Of a stretch of 64,000 nucleotides of DNA, positions 56,022 to 64,000 are shown piece after piece. Each line of letters starts with the position of its first letter. The stretch's first letter is position 1. Source of the stretch: Psychromonas marina (GTDB lineage Bacteria > Pseudomonadota > Gammaproteobacteria > Enterobacterales > Psychromonadaceae). The stretch covers positions 248,001 to 312,000 of the forward strand of contig NZ_BSPQ01000013.1 in assembly GCF_030161115.1 (NCBI RefSeq), given 5' to 3'. Made by a program: the position numbers and the translations under genes. The notes beneath the pieces were generated by a model. That model did not search any database. It was not told where the DNA came from and saw only the letters and a program-made list of their open reading frames with translations.

Positions 56022-57130
56022 TATTTAGTCTCCTGATTTGGTTGCTCTGTCGTTTGCTGTTTACCTTTTTTGTTTGCTACCGATATGTCTTCAATACTTA
56101 GGTCTTTAACTTTCAGTCCATCAGACATATTCACCAGACCTTGCACAACAATTTTGTCACCCACTTTAACGCCAGATTCAATTAATACGCTGTCTTCAAC
56201 ACGCCCACCTAACATTACTTCAGTACGTTGCACGGTATTTTTATCGGTAATACGATAAACAAAACGTTTAGTCCCTGAGTATTCAATTGCTTGCACAGGA
56301 ATAATTGGCTCATTAATCACAGGAAATGCTATTTTTGCAGACATCAACATGCCCGGTTTTAAGGACTTATCTTGGTTATCAAATTTCACACGAATACGTA
56401 AATTGAGCGTGTCAGGATTAATACGCGAATCGATAGCAACTAACTCACCGGTAAACTGTGTATCAGGCCAAGCACGATTAGTCGCACTCACTTGCATACC
56501 TCTAGAAAGTTGCGATAAATAATGCTCTGGTACCTGTAGGTCAAGGGTCATTGTTGACAGATCATCTAGGGTTAGCATTTCAGAACCAATTGATACAATT
56601 TGCCCACGGCTAAAATCTAACAAACCGATCGTGCCAGAGAAAGGTGCTTTTAAATAATGATAATTAACATCGGTTTGTATCGAGGTTAAACGTGCTTTTG
56701 CAATATCTACCTGCACAATTTGAGCATCTAAAGCCGATTGAGTAACAGTATTACTTTTAACCAACCGTTCATGTTCATTTAATTTTCTTAGTTCATCGGC
56801 TAAATACGCTTTTGCTTCTAATAATGCAGCCTGTACTTTTTTATCATCTAACTTAAACAGTAACTGCCCCTCTTTCACCGTCTGATTTGCTTTTACATTG
56901 ATGGTGCTGACCTTACCTGATACTTGTGTTGCGATGCTTACAAATTGATCTGATTGTAATTTACCGATTAATGAAAGATGTTGTGTAATTTCATGATAGT
57001 CAACAACCGTGCTGTATACAGGAATAACAGGTGCACTTCGTTTGCTGGCGCTAGGGTTAGCAAATAGCGATGAACTGCTCCATGTAGATAAAATGATGAC
57101 CACTGTAGTCAATAAAGCAGATTTCTTCAT
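56021..57130 (-). CDS. RND efflux periplasmic adaptor (membrane fusion protein)
   Basis: A 369-residue membrane-fusion protein with a signal peptide or N-terminal anchor (about 1-25, SLFANPSA). Lipoyl halves (VKANQTVKEGQLLFKLDD and HYLKAPFSGTIGLLD) flank a coiled-coil hairpin (about 105-150). A beta-barrel and a membrane-proximal domain follow. The protein links the RND permease to an outer-membrane channel. It is the first gene of the pair and its TAA overlaps the permease ATG (TAATG). A probable control region with inverted repeats lies upstream at 57131-57492. Confidence 0.9.
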   Translation of the reverse strand: MKKSALLTTVVIILSTWSSSSLFANPSASKRSAPVIPVYSTVVDYHEITQHLSLIGKLQSDQFVSIATQVSGKVSTINVKANQTVKEGQLLFKLDDKKVQAALLEAKAYLADELRKLNEHERLVKSNTVTQSALDAQIVQVDIAKARLTSIQTDVNYHYLKAPFSGTIGLLDFSRGQIVSIGSEMLTLDDLSTMTLDLQVPEHYLSQLSRGMQVSATNRAWPDTQFTGELVAIDSRINPDTLNLRIRVKFDNQDKSLKPGMLMSAKIAFPVINEPIIPVQAIEYSGTKRFVYRITDKNTVQRTEVMLGGRVEDSVLIESGVKVGDKIVVQGLVNMSDGLKVKDLSIEDISVANKKGKQQTTEQPNQETK

Positions 57131-57260
57131 TATTTATGTTCTTCCGATTTGAGGGGATAAATTAGCACTAAAAAAATAATAATAACAATAAGTTATAATT
57201 ATTATTTAAACAAAACAATTTGTCAGGAATATGTCGAAAAGAGAATAAATTGTGACAGAT

Positions 57261-57287
57261 TGTGTCTGACAAAGGCTTTCTGACACA
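57261..57287 (-). promoter_or_regulatory. Candidate operator upstream of the RND efflux operon
   Basis: TGTGTC (57261-57266) and GACACA (57282-57287) are inverted copies 15 bases apart. Further TGACA/TGTCA words lie on either side (near 57221, 57252 and 57290). The cluster is 130-160 bases before the adaptor start. No regulator gene is adjacent. Confidence 0.3.
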
Positions 57288-57425
57288 CTTTGACACATAT
57301 GCGGTTAAAAATCATGCTACCACGGCACATAGGGTATTTTGATTGGTAATTGGCAGTGTGAATAATTGATGGTCAGGAAGGGATTGTAAGGGGGTAGGAT
57401 GACAGGTTTAAAACGCAACATATAA

Positions 57426-57453
57426 AAAAGCCAGTATCGCTACTGGCTTTTCA
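57426..57453 (-). terminator. Rho-independent terminator after ackA
   Basis: AAAAGCCAGTA and TACTGGCTTTT pair perfectly around TCGC. On the minus strand the stem ends in TTTTTTATA. It follows the ackA stop, so ackA is not transcribed into a downstream pta. Confidence 0.85.
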
Positions 57454-57492
57454 TGTTATTAATTACCCAATCACAATGTGATTGAGAATTAA

Positions 57493-58686
57493 TTACTTGG
57501 AAGTTAATGCTAATGTATCTTGAGCAATTACCCATTCTTCATTAGTTGCAATAACCATTGCAGGTGTACTGTCAGCAGTAGTGATAATACCTTCAGTACC
57601 GAAACGGTTTTTCAAGTTTGCTTCACTGTCTACGTTGAAACCAAGTAGGCTTAAACGCTGAAGTGTTAATTCACGGATTGGTGCAGAGTTTTCACCGATA
57701 CCACCAGTGAATACAACAGCGTCTAAACGGCCGTCTAATGCAGCAGTGTAACCTGCGATGTATTTAGCAAGACGGTAACAGTAAATTTCCATTGCACGTT
57801 TTGCAGCAGCGTCAGTTAGGTAGTTATCTTCAACGTAACGACAGTCACTTGTTTTTTCAGTTAGACCTAAAAGACCTGATTCTTTAGTCAACATTGTGTT
57901 GATTTCATCGAATGAATAACCAAGTTGATCATGTAAGTGGAAAATGATCGCAGGGTCGATATCACCACAACGTGTACCCATTACAAGACCTTCAAGTGGT
58001 GTCATACCCATTGAAGTATCTACTGATTTACCATTTTTAATCGCACAAACACTACCGCCATTGCCTAGATGACAATTGATAATGTTTAGTTCATCAAGTG
58101 GCTTGTCTAAGATTTTAGCAACTTCAAGGCTGATAAAGTAATGACTTGTACCGTGCATTCCGTAACGACGGATACCATTTTCAGCGTACAATTTGTACGG
58201 AAGTGCATATAGGTAAGCATGTTCAGGCATTGTTTGGTGGAAAGCAGTATCGAATACAGCAACATTTTCTAATGTTGGGAATGCAAACTGTGCAGCTTCA
58301 ATACCTTCAATATGTGCAGGTGTATGCAAAGGAGCAAGTGTAATGCTTTTAAGGCTTGTCATGAAATCTTCACAAATAACAGCTGAAGAAGTAAATTTCT
58401 CGCCACCATGAACAACACGATGTCCAATTGCATGGATACTATTTTTAAGCGCTTCTTTACCCGCTAGAATTTCATCTACGATGTAAGCTAATGCTTCTTT
58501 ATGAGCAGCCTGACCTAGTTCAGCTTTACCTTTAACGCCTTCTAGCTTCCATTTGATAGAAGCATTTTCTAAATGAAGACATTCAGCAAGGCCAGTTAGT
58601 AGCTCATCACCACTTACAGTATCGATAATGGCAAATTTCAGAGAAGAACTACCGCAGTTAAGTACAAGAATCAGCTTATGGCTCAT
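57493..58686 (-). CDS. ackA: Acetate kinase AckA
   Basis: AckA interconverts acetate plus ATP with acetyl phosphate plus ADP. The 397-residue product (E. coli 400) starts with the phosphate-binding [13 protein letters not shown] and keeps [19 protein letters not shown], the catalytic HGTSH (in GMHGTSHYF), HLGNGGS and GTRCGDIDP. All catalytic blocks appear intact. In most relatives pta follows directly; here a terminator and the RND operon follow, so a phosphotransacetylase must be encoded elsewhere. A 300-base upstream region separates it from a divergent GGDEF-EAL gene. Confidence 0.95.
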   Translation of the reverse strand: MSHKLILVLNCGSSSLKFAIIDTVSGDELLTGLAECLHLENASIKWKLEGVKGKAELGQAAHKEALAYIVDEILAGKEALKNSIHAIGHRVVHGGEKFTSSAVICEDFMTSLKSITLAPLHTPAHIEGIEAAQFAFPTLENVAVFDTAFHQTMPEHAYLYALPYKLYAENGIRRYGMHGTSHYFISLEVAKILDKPLDELNIINCHLGNGGSVCAIKNGKSVDTSMGMTPLEGLVMGTRCGDIDPAIIFHLHDQLGYSFDEINTMLTKESGLLGLTEKTSDCRYVEDNYLTDAAAKRAMEIYCYRLAKYIAGYTAALDGRLDAVVFTGGIGENSAPIRELTLQRLSLLGFNVDSEANLKNRFGTEGIITTADSTPAMVIATNEEWVIAQDTLALTSK

Positions 58687-58986
58687 ATCCAGATATCCCT
58701 TAATATAAAAGTGTATTTAATAAATAGTTGCAGGTTATGAAAAGCACAACCCGAATAAACACGGCACACTACACAGTAAGGACATAGATCACAAGAACAG
58801 AATTAAATCATGAGATAAAAAATATATTTACAGCCCACAAAAGAATACACTGAACTTTCAAAACCCTTGTTTATTCAGAATCTGATTCGTCATCACCCCT
58901 ACAAAGGTCAAATTAAAGTAATTATAGTTTGATTTTTTTGTGTGTTTTTTCATAGATGTGCTTAACTCATTAGAAATTCACTGAAA
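58687..58986. other. 300-base divergent region between ackA and the GGDEF-EAL gene
   Basis: This AT-rich gap must hold the ackA promoter and the promoter of the divergent GGDEF-EAL gene. I see a half-site resembling TGTGATC (minus strand, near 58793) and a poly-T run (58935-58951), but no complete FNR, ArcA or CRP site and no gene. Confidence 0.4.
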
Positions 58987-61758
58987 ATGATGAGCCGCTT
59001 TATGGGTATTAATAGTATAGATAATAAAGCAGTGTTTTCTTTCAAGTGGTATGAAAGCCTAAAATTCAAAATAGCAGCTCTATTTTTAGTGCTATTTTTT
59101 ATTATTGCGCTCTCCGTAATGCTGATCTTAAACACTTTTGCAGAAAAAATGATCCAAGATGAAGCCTATTTACGATTAAATAATGCCAGTAGCGAAGTCA
59201 TTTCCGAGCTAGAAAGGCATACCATACTGAGTTCAACATTAGTTGATACTATGGCTAATCTTGCTGAACAACTGCCTTATGATAGCGAATCATACTATGC
59301 CCTATTCCCACAAGTAATTAATTATAAAGGCACAGAAGCTTTCATTGCAGGAGGCGGGATTTGGCCAGCCCCTTATGAGTTTAATGAAGAGGTCGAAAGA
59401 CATAGTTTTTTTTGGGCGCGTGATAAATCAGGAAAGCTTAATTTCTATAATAATTACAATGAGAAAATGGGCATGGGTTATCACCATGAGGAGTGGTATG
59501 TGCCCGCAACACATCTTTTAGAAGGCGGTGTATATTGGTCTAAATCCTATACAGACCCTTATTCTCTAGAGCCGATGGTCACCGTCAGTGCACCAATCAC
59601 AAAAGCCAAGAAAAATATTGGTGTTGCCACCATTGATCTTCGCTTAGATGGCTTACAGCAGCTGCTCACTAAGGTAACAAAATCATTTGGTGGGTATGCT
59701 TTTGCCATTGATCGTAATGGCACATTTCTCTCCTACCCAGAAATAGAACAAGTTATCTCTACGGTCAAAAACCGAGATGGCAGTGAATTAAAATCATTTG
59801 TCAATTATCAAGACTTTTCACAACAATATCCTACATTTATGCCATTAAGTCAGTTGTTAGACGAACAACGTCAGTCATTGCTCAGTAAATTAGAAACTAA
59901 TACGCGTTTTGGTAAAAAGTTATCCGCGACTATTGCACTCAATAGTTATCAAATAAGTGAAGAGGAAGCAAACCTTATCGTCGCGTCATTATTCCATTCA
60001 CGTAGTAATGCAAATGATGAGACGAAACGCGTTAATGTACAGTTAAAAGATGATCTACTACTCCATGAACCAGTCTTCGTTTCTATCAGAGTCATGCCCG
60101 ATACCTACTGGAAAATTATTACGGTCATGCCATACAGCCAAAGCGTCGGGGCAATAACTGCTACTTATAAGCAGCTTATTTTTTACACTTTTATTGCGCT
60201 ACTGTTTACCGTTTTCATTATTTGGCTGGTAATACGCCATATAGTAAGCTCGCCAATTAGTCATTTAGCCCAGCAGGTACAATATCAAGTAGACGACGAT
60301 CATAGCCCGATGAAGTTATTTGATACATCTGCAAAAGGAGAGCTAAAAACACTCGTTGAAATTTTCAACCAACGCACCGCGCAATTACTACATAGTCAGA
60401 AGAAGGTTGAAAAACTGGCACATTTTGATGCGTTAACAGGGCTACCTAATCGACGTATGCTGATCAACCGTATCAATAATAAACTTGCGGGTTATGATAG
60501 AGAAAACTGTTTTGGTGCCCTGTTATTTATCGATATTGATAACTTCAAGCGGATCAATGATTCACTCGGTCACGATGTCGGTGATCAGCTATTACTGCGT
60601 GTTGCAGAGCGCTTTACACAGACAGTACGTAAAGAGGATACCGTTGCACGCTTAGGTGGTGACGAATTTGTGGTTTTAATCACTAAAAATTATACTTTTT
60701 CTAAACAATTAAATTACGAATCAACGGTTGTCGCACAAAAGTTAGTAGAAGCGATGCAAGCACCTATTTCTTTAAACAACCAACTTCATCATATGACCAT
60801 TAGTATTGGTATTAGTGTTTTCCCTCAACAACGTAATTGCTCCGATGAACTGCTTCGTCAAGCAGACACGGCAATGTATAGGGTAAAAGCAAAGGGTAAA
60901 AATGGATACTGTTTCTTCAATACCGAGATGCAAGAACGTGCATTTCGACGAGTTGAGATAGAGCAATCACTGCGCGTTGCTTTAGATACAAATCAGCTGT
61001 TTCTTGTCTATCAGCCACAGGTTGATAATCAGGGTAACTGTTTAGGCGCTGAAGCACTCGTTCGTTGGACCCATCCTGACAAAGGCGTGTTATCCCCTAT
61101 TGAGTTTATTTCGATTGCAGAGGAATGTGGCTTGATCATTGAACTCGGAACATGGGTTATTGATGCCGCCTGTGCTCAATTTAAAACCTGGTCCGATAAC
61201 GGCAACCATTTGAAAAAAATATCGGTTAATGTTAGCCCGAAACAATTTCGTGATATTAACTTTGTTAACATTGTACGTGATGCGATCAAAAAGCATCAGA
61301 TTAATCCCAAACGATTAATACTAGAGATAACAGAGGGTATTGTGATTAAAGATATTAGCGATACCATCGATAAAATGACCGTTTTAAAATCACTAGGCGT
61401 GCGATTGTCTATTGATGATTTTGGCACTGGATACTCTTCATTGCGCTACCTAAAAGAGCTGCCATTAGACCAATTAAAAATAGATCAAAGCTTTGTTCGC
61501 GATATTATCAATCAACCTAAAGATGCCATGATTGTGACAACGATTATTTCCATCGCTAATAATTTAGAACTTAATGTCATTGCTGAAGGTGTTGAAAATA
61601 AAGAGCAGGTGACGATGTTAATCGATAAAGGTTGCATGCAGTTTCAGGGATACTATTTTTCTAAACCTAAAACAGCTGCAGACTTTACACAATATTTAGA
61701 GGAACAGGCGATCGATAACGTTCACCAATTTGGCATCAAACCATCAACAAACAGCTAA
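58987..61758 (+). CDS. Membrane-bound dCache-GGDEF-EAL cyclic-di-GMP enzyme
   Basis: A 923-residue protein that can both make and degrade cyclic-di-GMP. The N-terminus has a membrane helix (about 33-52). A periplasmic dCache-like sensory domain follows, with FWARD and a VPATHLLEGGVYWS segment, then a second membrane helix (about 398-416) and a HAMP-like linker. GGDEF is intact (557-561) with an inhibitory-site RKED (548-551) five residues before it. The EAL domain carries EAL (689-691), EITEG, DDFGTGYSS and AEGVE, so both halves look catalytic. The start at 58987 has no strong ribosome site; 58990 is also possible. The ligand of the Cache domain is unknown. Confidence 0.88.
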   Translation: MMSRFMGINSIDNKAVFSFKWYESLKFKIAALFLVLFFIIALSVMLILNTFAEKMIQDEAYLRLNNASSEVISELERHTILSSTLVDTMANLAEQLPYDSESYYALFPQVINYKGTEAFIAGGGIWPAPYEFNEEVERHSFFWARDKSGKLNFYNNYNEKMGMGYHHEEWYVPATHLLEGGVYWSKSYTDPYSLEPMVTVSAPITKAKKNIGVATIDLRLDGLQQLLTKVTKSFGGYAFAIDRNGTFLSYPEIEQVISTVKNRDGSELKSFVNYQDFSQQYPTFMPLSQLLDEQRQSLLSKLETNTRFGKKLSATIALNSYQISEEEANLIVASLFHSRSNANDETKRVNVQLKDDLLLHEPVFVSIRVMPDTYWKIITVMPYSQSVGAITATYKQLIFYTFIALLFTVFIIWLVIRHIVSSPISHLAQQVQYQVDDDHSPMKLFDTSAKGELKTLVEIFNQRTAQLLHSQKKVEKLAHFDALTGLPNRRMLINRINNKLAGYDRENCFGALLFIDIDNFKRINDSLGHDVGDQLLLRVAERFTQTVRKEDTVARLGGDEFVVLITKNYTFSKQLNYESTVVAQKLVEAMQAPISLNNQLHHMTISIGISVFPQQRNCSDELLRQADTAMYRVKAKGKNGYCFFNTEMQERAFRRVEIEQSLRVALDTNQLFLVYQPQVDNQGNCLGAEALVRWTHPDKGVLSPIEFISIAEECGLIIELGTWVIDAACAQFKTWSDNGNHLKKISVNVSPKQFRDINFVNIVRDAIKKHQINPKRLILEITEGIVIKDISDTIDKMTVLKSLGVRLSIDDFGTGYSSLRYLKELPLDQLKIDQSFVRDIINQPKDAMIVTTIISIANNLELNVIAEGVENKEQVTMLIDKGCMQFQGYYFSKPKTAADFTQYLEEQAIDNVHQFGIKPSTNS

Positions 61759-61767
61759 CTTTACCTG

Positions 61768-62322
61768 CTACTTTTTAAGCAAACAACTTGCCAATAGATC
61801 AGCGAAAAAAGGGTTACCTTTTTTCGTGGCAAAAGCGATATTTCGCTCCGGTATCGCATCCACATCCGGATGGTTTTTAATCGCTAGTTCCATACTGCTC
61901 TCACGAATAATGTGCAACGTCGGGTAAGGAGAACGATTAGTATAATTTGAGGGTTCGTTTTGCGGTTCCCCTGCAAAACAATAATCTGGGTGGAAGTTTG
62001 CTAATTGATACACTCCCTCATACTCCTCCATTTCAAGCAGATCATTAGCTAGTTCAACAAGATCTAAAAAATCATAAAACCCTTCAAATCCGGTAGGCAT
62101 AATAAATAAACTTGTTTCCGTTTCACTGTGCTCATCTAAAAAACGGCACTCATTTAATAAGCACTGCAGCACCGTTGCTTTGTCATGCCCCTCTGCGACT
62201 TTATAACGGATAGAGCCTCGCTCCACTTCTCTACGCGCAAAAGGGCAAATATTGTATTTCACTATCACCTTACTCACCCAGTTTTTAGTTTCTTGTATCG
62301 TATTTTCTGCGCTGTTCATCAT
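61768..62322 (-). CDS. DUF1415 protein
   Basis: A 184-residue protein of the DUF1415 family, function unknown. Conserved features are the NICPFARRE block near residue 28, MPTGFEGFYDFLDLVE in the middle, FHPDYCFAG, and the C-terminal SPYPTLHIIRE. It has no signal peptide or membrane helix. Its stop lies nine bases from that of the convergent GGDEF-EAL gene with no visible terminator between them. Confidence 0.8.
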   Translation of the reverse strand: MMNSAENTIQETKNWVSKVIVKYNICPFARREVERGSIRYKVAEGHDKATVLQCLLNECRFLDEHSETETSLFIMPTGFEGFYDFLDLVELANDLLEMEEYEGVYQLANFHPDYCFAGEPQNEPSNYTNRSPYPTLHIIRESSMELAIKNHPDVDAIPERNIAFATKKGNPFFADLLASCLLKK

Positions 62323-62404
62323 TTTCTCTATCCATTATTCTTAATATTTAAAACCATAGCTTAACATCATACACAATTGGCATTACCAATTGATTAAAAA
62401 CGCC

Positions 62405-63049
62405 CTACAAGTGCCCTACCTTCACTAGAATAACGGTTTCTTGTTCAACATAAGGGTTATGCTCACTCAAATGCGGGCTTCTGATCCAGCTACCTTTCGG
62501 GTAACGTCCGTGCTCATCAATAAATTCGCCACTAATTACAAAGATCTCTTCACCACCAAAGTGACGATGTTTTTGAAATTTTTCACCTGCAGGCCATTTC
62601 ACTAAAGCAGTCGACTCACCTAAATGTTGATGCAGGGGCATAACTTGTAAACCGCCTATACCCGGCAGCCAAGGTTGCTGATGAGTATCAATCACCAAGT
62701 GCTCTTTATCTCCACCTTGAAACTGGTGTAGCTTAACCAATATTACACATCCCTCTTTACTATAGGGCGCGTGCAGAAAGCCTTCTGGGTTTCTAAAGTA
62801 ACTACCCGCATGATAATCGCCCGTGTGGTCAGAAAAAACACCTGACAATACCAATATTTCTTCACCTAAAGGATGATCGTGCTCGCTAAACGTTGCCCCT
62901 GCATCAAATTTTACAATACTCGTTGCATGGCCTCGTTCAGCGTCTTCTCGTGCAAGAGGCTTACGCCAAACACCTGCTTTAGGACTGGCAACCCATGCTT
63001 GTTGTTCGGTGTTTATCACCACCTTTTTATCGAAACTCATATTTAACAT
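62405..63049 (-). CDS. Double cupin protein (ChrR cupin-like)
   Basis: A 214-residue protein with two tandem cupin domains. Each keeps the metal-binding pattern: HDHPLGEEILVLSG (His57, His59, Glu63/64) and HRHFGGEEIFVISG (His161, His163, Glu167/168). This is the ChrR C-terminal cupin type, but the anti-sigma domain of ChrR itself is missing, so it is not an anti-sigma factor. Both sites appear able to bind a metal. The function could be enzymatic or sensory and cannot be read here. AAGGAG sits six bases before the ATG, a strong ribosome site. It is 43 bases downstream of the helicase gene on the same strand. Confidence 0.82.
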   Translation of the reverse strand: MLNMSFDKKVVINTEQQAWVASPKAGVWRKPLAREDAERGHATSIVKFDAGATFSEHDHPLGEEILVLSGVFSDHTGDYHAGSYFRNPEGFLHAPYSKEGCVILVKLHQFQGGDKEHLVIDTHQQPWLPGIGGLQVMPLHQHLGESTALVKWPAGEKFQKHRHFGGEEIFVISGEFIDEHGRYPKGSWIRSPHLSEHNPYVEQETVILVKVGHL

Positions 63050-63092
63050 GTTATCTCCTTATCCTGTTACCCAGCGTTTTCAGTGAAAAAAC

Positions 63093-64000
63093 CTACACTT
63101 TTATCTTTGGCCATTGTAGTTGTGCTTTATCAATACCGTTTTTACAGCTCAATGGATCATTACCTTTATAGTTTCTGCATCCCCAAAACTCCCCTTTATT
63201 ACTTTTGCGTAATACCATTTCAGCACCACACTTTTCACAAACAGGTAAGATATCGTTACAAGTCGGATTTAAGCAGGTTTTAAAACCCGGGAATCTGTTT
63301 TTTGTCATGACACTTGCACATTTTTCGCAAGCTCTCTCTTTATGATCACAACGAGGAAAATGAGAGCAAGAATAAAAGTTACCATAGCGACCGACACGGG
63401 GTTTTAGCGTGCCCGTTTCACAGATTAAACAACGTATCTGCTCAACAAATGCTTGATTAACAGTAATGCCAAACTCATTCAGTTCAACATCATGCTCTGC
63501 AATCAACTCTTTAACAAAAGTGCTAGCATCGGTCATATCAGCAATGATATAAGATCTATCCTTCGCACGCGTTAACGCCACATAGAATAAACGCCTCTCC
63601 TCTGCGTGTTCAAAATCCTCCTGTTTAGCAAGTAAGGCCTCTAAAATAGGCGGTGTCGCTTTAGTGGAGGGAAAACCATGCTTGCCTGATTTGAGCCCAA
63701 GAATAACCACGTAATCAGCCTCTTTACCTTTAGCCGTATGAAAAGATTGTGTTTGTATGGTTAACATCGGATATTTTTGATTTAACTTTGTGATAGCCCC
63801 TTTATTAGGTAGTTGAAACCAAAAACGGGCGAGCAGGTAAACTGACGTTTTTTTATCACTTTTAGCGGTGATTGCTGCTAATACATCATCAATCGCGCCA
63901 TTTGCCATTTCATCTACTAAGGGCTGATTTTGTGTGGTAGCGCCACCGGCACTTCGACGTAAGATTGATACCGCGGGTGCAGAGACCTGTTTTTTAGAAT
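63093..64000 (-). CDS. UvrD/HelD-type DNA helicase with C4 zinc fingers, C-terminal part (cut by window end)
   Basis: This is the C-terminal portion of a superfamily I helicase; the frame stays open to the window end, so the methionine at 63908 is internal. Helicase motif V is in FHTAKGKEADYVVIL and motif VI is in RRLFYVALTRAKDR. Three cysteine-rich modules follow, including CLICETGTLKPR...YSCSHFPRC and CEKCASVM, of the topoisomerase DNA-binding C4 zinc-finger type. The pattern matches helicase IV-like (HelD) proteins with a zinc-finger tail. These act in DNA repair or replication restart; the exact member is uncertain without the N-terminus. The double cupin gene follows on the same strand. 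Confidence 0.75.
   Translation of the reverse strand, partial: SKKQVSAPAVSILRRSAGGATTQNQPLVDEMANGAIDDVLAAITAKSDKKTSVYLLARFWFQLPNKGAITKLNQKYPMLTIQTQSFHTAKGKEADYVVILGLKSGKHGFPSTKATPPILEALLAKQEDFEHAEERRLFYVALTRAKDRSYIIADMTDASTFVKELIAEHDVELNEFGITVNQAFVEQIRCLICETGTLKPRVGRYGNFYSCSHFPRCDHKERACEKCASVMTKNRFPGFKTCLNPTCNDILPVCEKCGAEMVLRKSNKGEFWGCRNYKGNDPLSCKNGIDKAQLQWPKIKV

Larger units (their letters stand above)
57131..57492. other. 362-base gap between the efflux operon and ackA
   Basis: It contains the ackA terminator (57426) and, nearer the efflux genes, an extremely AT-rich block (57160-57215) followed by a patch of TGACA/TGTCA-like words with an inverted pair. This is probably the efflux promoter and operator region. 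No gene is seen. Confidence 0.5.

Noticed and set aside
62405-63049. A ChrR anti-sigma factor
   Set aside because: Only cupin domains are present. The N-terminal anti-sigma zinc domain is missing and there is no adjacent sigma factor gene.

Overview
The window is AT-rich DNA from a marine, probably cold-adapted gammaproteobacterium. The best guess is a Psychromonas-like member of the Alteromonadales. This rests on gammaproteobacterial gene pairs (ycbZ-fabA, nagZ-ycfP-ndh, pdxB-usg, fabB|mnmC) and a four-gene oleABCD cluster of the kind known from Shewanella, Colwellia and Psychromonas. Species identity is inference. Coding density is high. I see no rRNA, tRNA, CRISPR array or intact insertion sequence. 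Both ends cut a gene: pabB on the left and a helicase IV-like gene on the right.

Layout. 0-3.8 kb: the pabB 3' end, cysB, an orphan histidine kinase, a membrane-anchored helical protein and a DksA-like zinc-finger protein. 3.8-8.7 kb: ycbZ (Lon-family peptidase), fabA, sppA and a DUF2919 membrane protein. 8.7-17.9 kb (minus strand): ndh, ycfP, nagZ, a FimV/HubP-like polar protein, usg, pdxB and fabB. 18-25 kb (plus): mnmC and oleABCD. 25-32.8 kb: an RssA-like patatin, a YgjP-like peptidase, a RidA protein, selO, a FapA/DUF342 protein, and a LysR regulator divergent from a metallo-beta-lactamase-fold/DsbA-fold pair. 32.8-36.7 kb: a tightly overlapping moxR-DUF58-transglutaminase operon. 36.8-42.3 kb: yeeN, a DUF748 (AsmA-like) protein, a DUF2057 protein, a glutaredoxin-like protein and a SlyD-type isomerase. 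42.3-48.8 kb: a four-gene condensin-like operon. 49-57 kb: nagK, an accessory-looking 0.6-kb gap, a DUF4056 protein, an Omp85-like barrel and an RND efflux pair. 57.5-64 kb: ackA without pta, a GGDEF-EAL protein, a DUF1415 protein, a double cupin and the helicase.

Two systems stand out. The first is the minus-strand operon at 48831-42362. It encodes an SMC-type ATPase (1231 aa), an MksE/JetB-sized protein (207 aa), an MksF/JetA-sized kleisin candidate (413 aa) and a short Toprim-like protein (285 aa) with an E...DxD triad. The first three genes overlap. This is the composition of MksBEFG/Wadjet plasmid-defence condensins, but with the ATPase gene first and an unusually small Toprim subunit. 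The second is oleABCD, which joins two fatty acyl chains head to head into long-chain olefins. With fabA and fabB nearby, the left third of the window is rich in unsaturated-lipid metabolism.

Several proteins belong to enzyme folds but lack a canonical catalytic motif: Usg has no NC(S/T) cysteine, YcfP has no nucleophile-elbow serine, the metallo-beta-lactamase-fold protein has no HxHxDH, and YcbZ has a Lon protease domain without a visible Walker A.
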